Part shown: one piece after another, positions 24,873 through 34,457 of the stretch
How the letters are laid out: each line of letters opens with the position of its first letter
Numbering within the stretch: the stretch's first letter is position 1
Assembly (NCBI RefSeq): GCF_002564105.1
Contig: NZ_PDBX01000001.1
Coordinates: 2,914,001-2,978,000 of the forward strand
Source of the DNA: Collimonas sp. PA-H2
GTDB lineage: Bacteria; Pseudomonadota; Gammaproteobacteria; Burkholderiales; Burkholderiaceae_D
Length of the DNA: 64,000 nt
Reading direction: 5' to 3'
Notes under the pieces: generated by a model
What the model was told of the DNA's origin: nothing
The model's database searches: none
The model's input: the letters and a program-made list of their open reading frames with translations, nothing else
Program-made: the position numbers and the translations under genes

Positions 24873-26533
24873 TGCGGATAAAACTATGCGTGACGACCGC
24901 AGCAATCCTGCTGCTGGCCGGCTGTACCGGATTGCAGGAGCACATCGTTGACCGCGGCATCGAAAGCGGGGAACGGGCAGGTCGCCTGGCAAAGGAAGTC
25001 GGTCATAGCGAAGCGCTTGCCAGTGAACGCAGCAATGTCGTCCATGAGGCGGGTATCTGGCTGGGCAGCAAAACCGTCAAGCTGGAGCGCTCCACGCTGC
25101 CGCCGCTGTTCTATGAACCGGCAGTGTTCGATCGGACGGTTTCTTCCTTGAGCGAAGTGGCCGAGCGCATCACGCTGCGTTCTGGCTTGCCGACCAAAGT
25201 CCTGCCGGAAGCCTTGCAGGTGGCGTCCGGCAAAGCCCATGCGAACCGGCCGCAGGCAATGGGTGGCGCCAATGGAGACGCCGGTGCGCCGGCGTTTCCG
25301 TCAAGCGCGATGCCTGTGATTGGCGGAACCGCCAATACCGACGCCCAGGCTGCTGTACATATTTCCTTTAGTGGCGGCAGCTTCAAGAGCCTGCTCGATG
25401 CAATTGCCGCGCGATATGGCGTGTACTGGAAATACGTGGACGGCACGATTCAGTTTTTCTATACCGAAACCCGCAGCTTCCAGATCCGTGCGATTCCAGG
25501 CGAATCGGCATTGACCGCGTCGGTCAACAGCGGTTCGGTGACGGGCGACGGCGGTGGCAGCGCCGGTGGCGGCAGTGCCGCATCGAACGGCGGCAGCGCC
25601 AGCTCCAGCAATACCCAGAATACCGCGGTGAAATCGCTGCTGTCGGTTTATCCGAGCATAGAGAAATCGGTGGCAGCGATGCTGTCGACGCATGGAAAAG
25701 TGGTGTCGTCGCCGGCGACCGGCATCATCACCGTGGTCGACACGCCGGACGCCATGGCGCGCATCGCTGATTTCATTGAAAGCGAAAACAAATCCTTGTC
25801 GCAGCAGGTGATGCTCAACGTTACTGTGTTGTCGGTGACCTCCAGCGAGATTGACAACTACGGCATCGACTGGAAACTGGTGTACGGCGACCTGTTCAAG
25901 AAATACGGCATCACCAATACCTTTTCGGCAGGCAGCGATATTGGCAGCACTTCTTTCTCCGCGGGCATACTAAGCACGGCTACCAGCAAGTTCGCAGGCA
26001 GCTCGCTCATGATCAACGCCTTGTCGAGTCAAGGCAAGGTACGGCGCCAGACCACAGCTTCGGTAGTGACCTTGAACAACCAGCCAGTGCCAGTACAGGT
26101 CGCGACTCAAACCTCGTACCTGAAACAGTCGGAAATCACGCTCACGCCGAACGTCGGATCCACCGCTTCGCTGACGCCGGGAACCGTGACTGCCGGTTTC
26201 AACATGACGATCCTGCCGCACGTCTTGAGCAACGGCACGGTGATGTTGCAGTTTTCTGTCGATATTTCGACCTTGCGCCAGCTGCGCAAAGTCGCCAGCG
26301 GCAATAACACGATCGAAACGCCGGAGGTCGATACCCGTAACTTCCTGCAGCGCGTATCGATGAAGTCGAATGAAACACTGGTCATCAGCGGCTTTGAACA
26401 GAACGAAGACGATCTTAACCGCCAGGGCGTCGGCAAGGCGAATAACTATCTGTTCGGCGGCGGCTTCCGGGCGCAGGGCAACAAGGAGGTGATCGTCATT
26501 CTAGTGACGCCGGTCGCCACCGACGGCGCCTGA
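24869..26533 (+). CDS. pilN: PilN-type outer-membrane secretin lipoprotein
   Basis: A 554-residue secretin. Its lipobox is LLAGC with the lipidated cysteine at about 19. The N-terminal domains include the ring-building motif VHISFSGGSFKSLLDAIAARYGVYWK. A Gly/Ser-rich loop lies at about 220-250. The C-terminal secretin core (about 330-550) contains VATQTSYLKQ and NETLVISGFEQNEDD. PilN of R64 forms the outer-membrane channel through which the thin pilus passes. It overlaps pilL by four bases. Confidence 0.9.
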   Translation: MMRIKLCVTTAAILLLAGCTGLQEHIVDRGIESGERAGRLAKEVGHSEALASERSNVVHEAGIWLGSKTVKLERSTLPPLFYEPAVFDRTVSSLSEVAERITLRSGLPTKVLPEALQVASGKAHANRPQAMGGANGDAGAPAFPSSAMPVIGGTANTDAQAAVHISFSGGSFKSLLDAIAARYGVYWKYVDGTIQFFYTETRSFQIRAIPGESALTASVNSGSVTGDGGGSAGGGSAASNGGSASSSNTQNTAVKSLLSVYPSIEKSVAAMLSTHGKVVSSPATGIITVVDTPDAMARIADFIESENKSLSQQVMLNVTVLSVTSSEIDNYGIDWKLVYGDLFKKYGITNTFSAGSDIGSTSFSAGILSTATSKFAGSSLMINALSSQGKVRRQTTASVVTLNNQPVPVQVATQTSYLKQSEITLTPNVGSTASLTPGTVTAGFNMTILPHVLSNGTVMLQFSVDISTLRQLRKVASGNNTIETPEVDTRNFLQRVSMKSNETLVISGFEQNEDDLNRQGVGKANNYLFGGGFRAQGNKEVIVILVTPVATDGA

Positions 26534-26551
26534 CAGGATACGGCCCGCATC

Positions 26552-27832
26552 ATGCCCATCCATATTACACAGATCAGCACGCGCAAATTCATTTGCGGCC
26601 TTTTCTGGCAATCGCTGTCGCGGCCCCGCGATCTGCTGCGCGAAGCTGCCGAACTGGGCGGCAAGATCGACTCCGACCTGCTGGTGCTGCGCAACGAGCA
26701 TGGCAATGCGCAGGCCGGCTATGCGCATACCCGTGACGGCGCGCGGCGCGGCATGTATTCGCTGGCCGCGGCGATCTCGAACAGGATCGCGGCCGATGGC
26801 GGCTATTACGACGAAGGCAGGCAACCGGCAAATAACTGGCTCGCCGCGTTCAGGCTGCCCGACGATATGTGGGCCTACTTCGCGGTGCGCGATTCCAATT
26901 TTTTGCCGAATGGGGATTTTGCCGGCAGCCGTGAAGAAGTCATCGACAGGCTGCTGGGCGATTATGCGCTGGGCGGCTGGAATATCGTCATCGGCGATGC
27001 AGAATTGGAGGCGCTTGGCTTTCATCATTTTTCCAAATGCTCGATCGAGACGCTGCTGGAAGATGAAAAGAAAGGTCGGATCCGTACCAGGAGATGGTGG
27101 GCGCTGCGTCAAGTCCGGCCCCGTTTGTCGCCGTTGCATCTGATCGTGATTGCCGGGATCCTGATTTTGCTTACGGCTGCCGGTGCGCTTTCCTGGAACA
27201 CCTACAAGCAAAAGAAGGAACAGGAAGAACGTGACCGCGCGCTTGAGGCCGCGCGCCGAAAAATGCTGGGCAAAGCGGTTCCGGGGCAGATGCCGCATCC
27301 ATGGCCGGCGGCGCCGCTGCCGCAGGCCATGGCCAAGGCATGCGTCGACAAGCTGACCTGGATTGCGCCGGGCGGCTGGACCCTCGACGAATTCGTTTGC
27401 AGCGCGCAAAAGGTCAGCTACAAATGGTCGCGCGGCAGCTCGACCGCCGGTTACTTGCTGGCCAAGCTGCCGCAGGCAGCGCTAGAGATCAATGGCGACA
27501 AGGCCGGCTATGCGGAATCGTTGGCGCTGCCGGCCGGCGGCGACGAGAAATTGCTGGATGCCGAGCAGGCGCTGCGGCCATTGCAGAGCCGCTTTCAGCT
27601 GCTTGGCATGCCGTTGAAAATAGCGCTGGTGCCGCCACCCAAGCCTATGCCAGGCATCGCGGAAAAAGACGTGCCGCTGCCGGACTGGCAGACGTATTCA
27701 TTGAAAGCAAGTACAAGCGGCATGCCGCCACTGGAGGTGGCCGCGATTCTCGAAAAACCGGGAATCCGGATTCAAAAAATTTCATATCGCGCGAGCACAT
27801 GGACGTTTGAAGGGGTCATGTATGTCAAATAA
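26552..27832 (+). CDS. pilO2: PilO2-type pilus assembly protein
   Basis: A 426-residue protein with a cytoplasmic N-terminal half, one transmembrane helix at about residues 192-212 (LIVIAGILILLTAAGAL) and a periplasmic C-terminal half. This matches the type IVb PilO2 family in place, length and topology. It helps link the inner-membrane platform to the secretin. Its position between the secretin and pilP is as in the R64 pil region. Confidence 0.85.
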   Translation: MPIHITQISTRKFICGLFWQSLSRPRDLLREAAELGGKIDSDLLVLRNEHGNAQAGYAHTRDGARRGMYSLAAAISNRIAADGGYYDEGRQPANNWLAAFRLPDDMWAYFAVRDSNFLPNGDFAGSREEVIDRLLGDYALGGWNIVIGDAELEALGFHHFSKCSIETLLEDEKKGRIRTRRWWALRQVRPRLSPLHLIVIAGILILLTAAGALSWNTYKQKKEQEERDRALEAARRKMLGKAVPGQMPHPWPAAPLPQAMAKACVDKLTWIAPGGWTLDEFVCSAQKVSYKWSRGSSTAGYLLAKLPQAALEINGDKAGYAESLALPAGGDEKLLDAEQALRPLQSRFQLLGMPLKIALVPPPKPMPGIAEKDVPLPDWQTYSLKASTSGMPPLEVAAILEKPGIRIQKISYRASTWTFEGVMYVK

Positions 27833-28346
27833 GATGAAACGGTTTCTTGTCATTTCCTGTCTTGTACTCCCTGGCGCGGTGCAGGCCGACTCCATTGCCG
27901 ACAGCCTGTCGCGGATTGAAGCCGAAACGCTGATTTTGAAGGCGCAGGAAAAACAGATCCAGGTGAAGGCGCAGATTGCCGATCGCGAGGCGGAGATCGC
28001 CAGTAAGCAGCTGGCCAGCGGCCGCGCCAGCCGCTCCGCTACCTTGACCGATCCGACTGTCAAAGGCGTGGAAGGGATAGGGCGTAATCTGGTTGCTTCG
28101 CTGCTCCTGGAAAATGGCAGCAGCATTGACGTCAAAGCCGGCGAGACGCTTGCCAACGGCATGAGGATCGTATCGATCCGGTCTAACGAAGTCATTGCCG
28201 AAACCCAGGGCCGGCGGCGTGTCAGGCTGGCCCCGGCGGCGCCTCAGGCGCCGGCCGGCGCCACCGCCTATCCAGCCTATCCGACCGCCATGGTAGCGCT
28301 GCCGCCGCTGGCTCCCATGACCCCGGCCAAGGGAGCGGCGCGATGA
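27822..28346 (+). CDS. pilP: PilP-type pilus biogenesis protein
   Basis: A 174-residue exported protein with a clear signal peptide (FLVISCLVLPGAVQADS). A helical segment (about 35-75) comes next, and the conserved IDVKAGETLANGMRIVSIRSNEV region is typical of PilP of type IVb systems. The ATG at 27822 lies inside the end of pilO2, an 11-bp overlap; the upstream TTG extension is not needed. It is presumed to bridge the PilO2 platform and the secretin. Confidence 0.85.
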   Translation: MSNKMKRFLVISCLVLPGAVQADSIADSLSRIEAETLILKAQEKQIQVKAQIADREAEIASKQLASGRASRSATLTDPTVKGVEGIGRNLVASLLLENGSSIDVKAGETLANGMRIVSIRSNEVIAETQGRRRVRLAPAAPQAPAGATAYPAYPTAMVALPPLAPMTPAKGAAR

Positions 28347-29953
28347 ACTTGTCTAGCGTGCAGAAACAACGCCAGGCCGGCGCCAGCATGGCAGCTGGCG
28401 GCCACAGCTTGTCGTCGCAGGCTGCGTACATCGATTTCTCTGCTATCAATATCCTCAGCAAGAAGGGTATTTACGCCTGCGGCCAGGAAGAAAGAAAATT
28501 TCTCTGCCTGTTGTCCGACGACCGCCTGCTGATTGCTGAAGGCCATGGCCTCAATCCACATGTGCTGTCGTATCGCGCCCGACTGGAGCGCATGAAGCAC
28601 GCATACAGTGCCGTCTTCACGCCTATCGCGACCATACATGAGGCATATCAGGTCGATGCGCCGGATGACGGCGGCCGGAGGCAGGAGCACTCCATGATGC
28701 AGGTGACAGCCAAGGGCTTGTTGACCAAGGCCTGTCTGGACCGCGCCTCGGACATCCATATCCGGGTGCGCAAGCACAGCACCGAGTTCTATTTCCGCAT
28801 CCATAACGACCTGGTCAAGGTCGGCGCCCAGACCCGCGAATACGGCGAGCGGCTGCTGGCAACCATGTACGGCGCCATGACGGCGGTTTCAGACAACTCG
28901 TACAAGCCGACCGAGCGCCAGGATGCCAGCATCGGCGACCGCGACAAGCTGCCGGACATGCTGTACGGGGTACGCATCGCTACCGCGCCGACCAATGAGG
29001 GCAGCGTGATGATCTTGCGTCTGCTATATAACGACGCCGGCGAGAATAGCGACGTGCGCCATCTCGGCTTTGACGCGGTGCAGGCCGGGCAGGTGCAGGT
29101 ACTGAAGGAACAGCCGATCGGCTTGAACATCATCAGCGGCCCTACCGGATCGGGCAAGTCGACCACTCTGCAGCATGTGCTGGCTGGTGAAATCGCCGAA
29201 TCGGACGGCCGGATCCATGTGCTTACTATCGAAGACCCGATCGAGTACCCGATAGCCGGCGCAGTCCAGACTTCGGTGACTAACGCCAGCACAGAAGAAG
29301 AGCGTTCGCGTCTGTTTTCGGCAGCAATCGCCAACGCCATGCGGCTCGATCCCGACACCATGATGATCGGCGAGATTCGCGACCGCGCTTCGGCGCAGAA
29401 TGGCTTGCGCGCCGCCATGACCGGGCACCAGGTATGGACCACGGTCCATGCCAACAGTGCGCTGGCGATCGTCGACCGCCTGGTTGATCTCGGCTTGCCG
29501 CTGAGCCTGGTGGCCGACCATAGCGTGGTCACCGGCCTGGTCAGCCAGCGCCTGGTCAAGCTGCTGTGCCAGCACTGCAAGAAGAAGCTGGTCGAGCACG
29601 AACATGAAGTGAGCGGCGCCATCCTGGCGCGCGTCCGCCGCACCGTCGGTGCGGCGCTGCCTGCGGTCTGCATTGCCGGTCCGGGTTGTGAACATTGCCG
29701 CTCGCAGGGCACCACCGGCCGTACCGTGGTCGCGGAGGTGATTCTGCCGGATCCACGCTTCTATGAATACATCCGTGCCGGCGAAAAAATCCGTGCATAT
29801 GAATACTGGCTGCGCGAACTAGGCGGCAAGACCATACTCCAGCACGCGATAGAGAAAGTGGCGGCAGGCATGGTCGATCCGCGCATGGCGGAAAAGACGG
29901 TTGGCCATTTGCGCACCCAGCACCACCTGAACGGGACTGCCGATGCAGCTTGA
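28343..29953 (+). CDS. pilQ: PilQ-type pilus assembly ATPase (GspE family)
   Basis: A 536-residue secretion ATPase. Walker A is GPTGSGKST (about 266-274), the Asp box is IHVLTIEDPIEYP, the Walker B/His region is DPDTMMIGEIRD and HQVWTTVHAN, and four cysteines in CQHCKKK and CEHC form the zinc-binding C-terminal part. It powers pilus extension. In R64 nomenclature PilQ is the ATPase, not the secretin. The start overlaps the pilP stop by four bases and the end overlaps pilR. Confidence 0.92.
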   Translation: MNLSSVQKQRQAGASMAAGGHSLSSQAAYIDFSAINILSKKGIYACGQEERKFLCLLSDDRLLIAEGHGLNPHVLSYRARLERMKHAYSAVFTPIATIHEAYQVDAPDDGGRRQEHSMMQVTAKGLLTKACLDRASDIHIRVRKHSTEFYFRIHNDLVKVGAQTREYGERLLATMYGAMTAVSDNSYKPTERQDASIGDRDKLPDMLYGVRIATAPTNEGSVMILRLLYNDAGENSDVRHLGFDAVQAGQVQVLKEQPIGLNIISGPTGSGKSTTLQHVLAGEIAESDGRIHVLTIEDPIEYPIAGAVQTSVTNASTEEERSRLFSAAIANAMRLDPDTMMIGEIRDRASAQNGLRAAMTGHQVWTTVHANSALAIVDRLVDLGLPLSLVADHSVVTGLVSQRLVKLLCQHCKKKLVEHEHEVSGAILARVRRTVGAALPAVCIAGPGCEHCRSQGTTGRTVVAEVILPDPRFYEYIRAGEKIRAYEYWLRELGGKTILQHAIEKVAAGMVDPRMAEKTVGHLRTQHHLNGTADAA

Positions 29954-31019
29954 CATCAACCGGCGCTGGGCCAGGTTGCAGTTTGGCGGCAACGCCAGGC
30001 TGCGCCTGTATCGCAAGATCGCCAAGATGCTGGCCAATGGGCTACCGCTGCTGAAGATACTGGAAGAGTTGCAGGCGCGCGCCTCGCATGGCGGCAAGAA
30101 GCCTAACGAGCCGCTCGCGATTGTGCTGGACGACTGCCGGCGGATGGTGCAGAACGGCCGTATGTTGTCCGAAGCTCTGCTGTGGTGGATCCCTGGCACT
30201 GAGCAGATGATCATCATGGCTGGCGAGCAGGCCGGCCGCCTGGAAGGTACGTTGGTGGCAGTGATCGATGTGGTGCAATCAGGTAAGAAAATCAAGGCGG
30301 TGATTATCGGCGGCGTGGCCTATCCGATTGCCATCTTCGTCTTGATCGTGGCTTATATCTATATTTTCGGCACCCGTGTGATTCCGCAGTTCGCCCGCAT
30401 GGTTGACCCCGCCACCTGGCATGGCGCAGCGCGCTCGCTTTACCTGATGTCGCAGCTGGTGCAGCAATGGATGCCATACCTGGTGATTGCGCTGGTGCTG
30501 CTTATGTCCGCCATAGTGGCGTCGATGCCGCGCTGGTGCGGCAATCTGCGGGTGCTCCTGGATCGCTTCGCTCCCTATTCGGTATACCGGCTGATGGTCG
30601 GCAGCAGCTTCCTGATGGCGTTCTCTGCCCTGCAATTTGCCGGCGTTACTGTTGAGCGCTCTCTGAGCCGGCTGGCCAATGCTGCCCAGCCATGGTTGCG
30701 CGAACGGCTGGACGGCGCTTTGCTCGGCGTCAAGTCGGGACTGAACTGCGGCGAAGCACTCAGGCGCGCAGGTTACGGCTTTCCTTCAGACGAGGTGGTC
30801 GACGATCTGTGCGTCTATGCCGGCTACAAAGGTTTCGGCGAAGCGCTCAAGATCATGGCCGACGAATGGATGGAAGAGGGCGTTGAAATCATCACCAGGC
30901 AAATGAAAGTGTTGAACGGTGTGGCGATTGTGCTGCTGGCAATCGTCATCGGGTGGCTGGTGACCGGATTCTTTGGCATTCAGCAGGAAATTGCCGCCAT
31001 GGCCCGGGCGGTTCATTGA
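29943..31019 (+). CDS. pilR: PilR-type inner-membrane platform protein (GspF family)
   Basis: A 358-residue GspF-fold protein with two helical cytoplasmic domains and three hydrophobic helices: about residues 115-137 (IIGGVAYPIAIFVLIVAYIYIF), 170-195 and the C-terminal GVAIVLLAIVIGWLVTGFFG. The ATG lies 11 bases before the pilQ stop. PilR anchors the assembly ATPase in the inner membrane. Length and order match the R64 pil region. Confidence 0.9.
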   Translation: MQLDINRRWARLQFGGNARLRLYRKIAKMLANGLPLLKILEELQARASHGGKKPNEPLAIVLDDCRRMVQNGRMLSEALLWWIPGTEQMIIMAGEQAGRLEGTLVAVIDVVQSGKKIKAVIIGGVAYPIAIFVLIVAYIYIFGTRVIPQFARMVDPATWHGAARSLYLMSQLVQQWMPYLVIALVLLMSAIVASMPRWCGNLRVLLDRFAPYSVYRLMVGSSFLMAFSALQFAGVTVERSLSRLANAAQPWLRERLDGALLGVKSGLNCGEALRRAGYGFPSDEVVDDLCVYAGYKGFGEALKIMADEWMEEGVEIITRQMKVLNGVAIVLLAIVIGWLVTGFFGIQQEIAAMARAVH

Positions 31020-31041
31020 GTTTTTAACCAAGGGGAACAAT

Positions 31042-31584
31042 ATGCAAAATACACGCTTCATGAAATCGAAAAAACCTTACACCATTCGCCGCCAACGCGG
31101 CGCCTCCCTACTGGAAGGTATTGCCTATCTGGGGATCGCGGCGATTGTGATCCTGGGCGCGGTATCGCTGCTGATGAGCGCGTTCAGCAGCGCCCAGACC
31201 AATCGCTCGTCGGAAGAAGTCATTTCGATACGCACCGGCGTGAAAAAATTGTACATGGGGCAGTCGGCAGCCTATGGCGACGGCTCGCTGAATGAACAGC
31301 TGGCGACTGCCAAGGTTTTCCCGAGCACGCTGGCGGTGAGCGGCGCCAACGTTACCAATACCTGGAACGGTGCGGTGGCGGTCACCGGCGCCGGCGCCAA
31401 TTTCACCATTTCGTACGCTGGCGTGCCGCAGGATGTTTGCATCAATCTGGTGAGCGGCAATACCGGCTGGGTGAATGTGGCGGTCAACGGCGGCGATGCA
31501 ATTGCTCAATTCCCGGTAACGCCGACCGCGGCGACCGCTGCCTGCACCACGGCAGCCAATGAGATTGTCTGGACCGCGCTTTAA
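31042..31584 (+). CDS. pilS: Type IVb major pilin PilS
   Basis: A 180-residue prepilin. A leader of about 20 residues ends with RRQRG; cleavage falls after glycine, before ASLLEG with glutamate at +5, then a hydrophobic helix (IAYLGIAAIVILGAVSLLM). Long leaders are typical of type IVb pilins. Near the C-terminus two cysteines (PQDVCINLV and AACTTA) may form the pilin disulfide loop. AGGGGAAC precedes the ATG. No prepilin peptidase gene lies in this cluster, so one from elsewhere must process it. Confidence 0.88.
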   Translation: MQNTRFMKSKKPYTIRRQRGASLLEGIAYLGIAAIVILGAVSLLMSAFSSAQTNRSSEEVISIRTGVKKLYMGQSAAYGDGSLNEQLATAKVFPSTLAVSGANVTNTWNGAVAVTGAGANFTISYAGVPQDVCINLVSGNTGWVNVAVNGGDAIAQFPVTPTAATAACTTAANEIVWTAL

Positions 31585-31614
31585 CAGCGGACGGCGCAGC
31601 TCAAGGGAGACGTG

Positions 31615-32091
31615 ATGTGGATGACATGGATACTGGTGGCGATGATGAGCCTGACCGGCTATTTTTTCCTGGAAGACCAGCTGAAGAGCCCGCAGCCACC
31701 GATCCAGAAAACGCTGGATCTGGCCGCCAGCATGGCCACCTACCGACAGACCGTGATTGCCTATTTGTCCCGCAATCCCGCGTTTGCCGGCGATGCAGTG
31801 CCGGAAGCCGCCTTATCCAGCTATTTGCCGTCTTGGTATGTCAGCTATCCGTCATGGAAAAATTATCTGAGCGCCGACGGCACGATCGTGATCTATGCCC
31901 CGAACCTGCCGCCGCTTGACATCGTTCCCGATATTGCACGCCTGTCGCAAAATTCTCTGCTGGCCGGCGTTGCCGATCTCAAGAGCGGCACGCTGCATAC
32001 GCCGGCGGCAGGCGATACCGGGATTCCGTTGCCGGCCGGAGTGGCGCTGCCGGATGGCGGTCCGGTCTGGCTCGCCAGGCGCAACCAATGA
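31615..32091 (+). CDS. pilM: PilM-like protein of type IVb pilus
   Basis: A 158-residue protein with an N-terminal hydrophobic anchor (WMTWILVAMMSLTGYFFLE) and a small periplasmic domain with SYLPSWYVSYPSWKNYLSADG. This matches the R64-type PilM, which has no relation to the actin-like PilM of type IVa pili. A GTG directly precedes the ATG used. Here it lies between pilS and pilV, whereas in R64 pilM precedes pilN, so the gene order is rearranged. Confidence 0.7.
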   Translation: MWMTWILVAMMSLTGYFFLEDQLKSPQPPIQKTLDLAASMATYRQTVIAYLSRNPAFAGDAVPEAALSSYLPSWYVSYPSWKNYLSADGTIVIYAPNLPPLDIVPDIARLSQNSLLAGVADLKSGTLHTPAAGDTGIPLPAGVALPDGGPVWLARRNQ

Positions 32092-32098
32092 CAACGTA

Positions 32099-33703
32099 AT
32101 GAGAACCAGCATGCCAAAGCCGCAGCAAGGATTTACCTTAATCGAACTGATGGGCGCGCTAGCCATCGGCGTCCTGATGGTGATCGGCCTGAGCGCGATG
32201 ATTGATCGCTCTCTGGATGACAGCAAGGGCCAGCAGGCAGCCTTGCATCAGGCCCAGGTGAGTGCCGCCGCGCTGAAATATATCAGCCAGAACTATGCTG
32301 CCTTGGCCGGCGCCGGCGGCGCCACCGCAAACAGCCCGCAGGCGGTCCCGGTATCGGCGCTGGTCACGCTCGGACTCTTGCCGGCCAGTTTCAATGCCAG
32401 CAACGCCTACGGCCAGACGCCTTGCCTGCTGGTTTTACAGTCGCAGCCGAATCGCCTGGATGCCTTGCTGGTGACAGAAGGCGGTACGGCCATCCCCGAT
32501 AAGGAGATCGCCTATATAGCCAGTAACACAGGCCAGGGGGGCGGCTATATCACCAGCGACACGCCGGCCCAGGCCCGCGGCGCATTCGGGTCCTGGAGCC
32601 TGGGTGCCTCCAGGGCGCCGGCGCTCAGCACATATCTGAGTAAAAATTGCTCCGGCGCTATAGCTGCCAGGGGACACTTGGCGACCGCGATTTTCTACGA
32701 CGGCCCCGGCCAGCTCTCGACCGACTTCGTGTATCGCAATACGGTGGTCAATCATCCTGAACTGAACCAGATGACCACTGCGCTCGGCATGCGAAAAGTG
32801 GTAAGGGAAGACAGTTCCGATGCACTCTGTTCCAGCGCCGACGCCAGCAGCAACGGCCGCATCGCGGTCGACGCCGGCGGTGTGGTGCTGAGCTGCCAGA
32901 GCGGTATCTGGCGGCGGCACGGCGCCGGCTCATGGAAGGAGCCGGTAGCCACCTTTGCCGACCTGCCGCCCGCCACCGCCGGCAACCAGCTCGGCGACGT
33001 GCGCATGGTGACCGCATTGCACCTCGCGTTCATGTGGGACAACGGCGCCTGGTGTCCGCTGGCGGTGGACCAAGACGGCAACCTCAACGTGCCGGGCAAC
33101 ATGAAAGCGCAAACCGTGCAAATGACGCAGGTGGTCAATGCCGGTACGCGCTGCGAACAGAACGGCGTCATGGCGATCGATGCCAGCGGCATGGGAATCT
33201 CCTGCCAGTCAGGCATCTGGCGCAAATTTGCGGAAAGCAAGATCGTTACGCCGGCAATCTGGAGCTTCAGCTTCAAGCAAGCGCCGTCCGACGGCAATTA
33301 TGAGCAGGCTTTCGACCTCACCACGCTGGGCGGCAGCCGTCCCCTGTTCATCAGCGGCGCCAACCGCTGCAAGTCCTACGACGTCAACGAGGCGTCCACC
33401 TTCATCGAGTACCTGGATGCCGATGGCGTGTCCCTGGGTTACGCCGGCGGCTGTGTCAGCCTCAGCAATAATGTGACCGGCTTTGCGCCGGCGCCGGACT
33501 ACGGCCAGCATTATTGTAAGAGCGACACCTACCCCACCGACGACTGTGTGCCGAAAAGGCAGAATATCCGTGTCATGGCCGGCAATTACATGGCCTTGCA
33601 GAAAATCCCGGAAAACGCGAAGTATCTGCATATCAGCATGAAATCCAGAGGCAGCAGCGGCAACTACACGCAATTGACAGCCTATGTTTTCAACAGCATT
33701 TAG
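32099..33703 (+). CDS. pilV: PilV-type minor pilin / tip adhesin
   Basis: A 534-residue prepilin with a short leader ending QQG, then [19 protein letters not shown]. The start is uncertain (32099 or 32111). Two copies of a cysteine-containing repeat are seen, [20 protein letters not shown] and [20 protein letters not shown]. These are the shufflon-type PilV repeats. The C-terminal 150 residues, the receptor-binding part in R64, contain further paired cysteines. No shufflon cassettes or Rci recombinase gene are present, so the tip is fixed. PilV sits at the pilus tip and mediates recognition of cells or surfaces. Confidence 0.85.
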   Translation: MRTSMPKPQQGFTLIELMGALAIGVLMVIGLSAMIDRSLDDSKGQQAALHQAQVSAAALKYISQNYAALAGAGGATANSPQAVPVSALVTLGLLPASFNASNAYGQTPCLLVLQSQPNRLDALLVTEGGTAIPDKEIAYIASNTGQGGGYITSDTPAQARGAFGSWSLGASRAPALSTYLSKNCSGAIAARGHLATAIFYDGPGQLSTDFVYRNTVVNHPELNQMTTALGMRKVVREDSSDALCSSADASSNGRIAVDAGGVVLSCQSGIWRRHGAGSWKEPVATFADLPPATAGNQLGDVRMVTALHLAFMWDNGAWCPLAVDQDGNLNVPGNMKAQTVQMTQVVNAGTRCEQNGVMAIDASGMGISCQSGIWRKFAESKIVTPAIWSFSFKQAPSDGNYEQAFDLTTLGGSRPLFISGANRCKSYDVNEASTFIEYLDADGVSLGYAGGCVSLSNNVTGFAPAPDYGQHYCKSDTYPTDDCVPKRQNIRVMAGNYMALQKIPENAKYLHISMKSRGSSGNYTQLTAYVFNSI

Positions 33704-34154
33704 GCCGATGGCGGCAGTGGCCTTGCTGAGCTTGCTGTTGCCGGCATTGCCGGCGGCGGCTTGCTGGCGCGAAGCCGCTGCCAGATACGGCGTCAACGCC
33801 GATTTACTGTACGCGATAGCAAAGACCGAATCCAGTCTTAATCCGCAGGCGCTCAATCGCAACCGGGATGGGTCTTACGATGTCGGGCTGATGCAGATCA
33901 ACAGCCGCTGGCTGCCAACCTTGCGCCAATACGGGGTCGATGAGAAACGGCTGTACGATCCCTGCGTCAGTATCCAGGTCGGGGCCTGGATATTGGCGCA
34001 AAACATGCGCCGGCTGGGCAATTCCTGGGATGCGGTGGGGGCTTACAACTCGGGTAATCCGGCCTTGGGCTTGCGATACGCACTGCGGGTCTATCGCAAT
34101 ATCGCGCCGGAGATTCTGGCGGATCGGGCGCATCAGTTGAGCACGGAAAAATAA
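33684..34154 (+). CDS. Lytic transglycosylase (R64 PilT / IagB type)
   Basis: A 156-residue exported transglycosylase. A signal peptide ([15 protein letters not shown]) is followed by an SLT domain with the catalytic glutamate in AKTESSLNP and the partner motif [12 protein letters not shown], then GAYNSGNP. It locally opens peptidoglycan for pilus assembly. In R64 this gene is called pilT, which must not be confused with the retraction ATPase. The start (33684 or 33708) is unsure; it overlaps or abuts pilV. Confidence 0.9.
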   Translation: MFSTAFRPMAAVALLSLLLPALPAAACWREAAARYGVNADLLYAIAKTESSLNPQALNRNRDGSYDVGLMQINSRWLPTLRQYGVDEKRLYDPCVSIQVGAWILAQNMRRLGNSWDAVGAYNSGNPALGLRYALRVYRNIAPEILADRAHQLSTEK

Positions 34155-34187
34155 TGGCACAAAATTTCTCAGGTTTTTTTGAGGAAA

Positions 34188-34445
34188 TCATTTAACTCGG
34201 TTTGATATTCTTTCTTGTTGACTGATGAATTCCTTTACCGATCCGCATGTTTCAAGGGACGCGTAACCGTTGGTCGATGCAGCATCCAGGCGCAAGCTTA
34301 CAGCGGCGCTGGCTGGCAGTGTGCTGCCCATGGTTCCGGTTGTGGCAAGAAAGGTATCTGCACGCAATTTAGTCGAACATGAAGATTTTCCTATCCAGTG
34401 CATAGATTGGGCCGGATATTCTCTTCCGGCCCACTGTTGCGGCAT
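34188..34445 (-). CDS. Small hypothetical ORF downstream of the putative effector gene
   Basis: An 85-codon frame starting 13 bases after the stop of the gene at 34458 and read in the same direction. No ribosome-binding site or recognisable domain is seen, and composition is only moderately gene-like. It may be a small partner of the upstream protein or non-coding. The convergent pilT-like gene ends 34 bases beyond it. Confidence 0.25.
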   Translation of the reverse strand: MPQQWAGREYPAQSMHWIGKSSCSTKLRADTFLATTGTMGSTLPASAAVSLRLDAASTNGYASLETCGSVKEFISQQERISNRVK

Positions 34446-34457
34446 TGCGATCTGTGA

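Noticed and set aside
32101-33703. A shufflon (invertible pilV 3' cassettes)
   Set aside because: The two internal CQSGIW repeats are both in frame within the gene. No inverted 19-bp-type repeats, alternative C-terminal cassettes or recombinase gene were seen.
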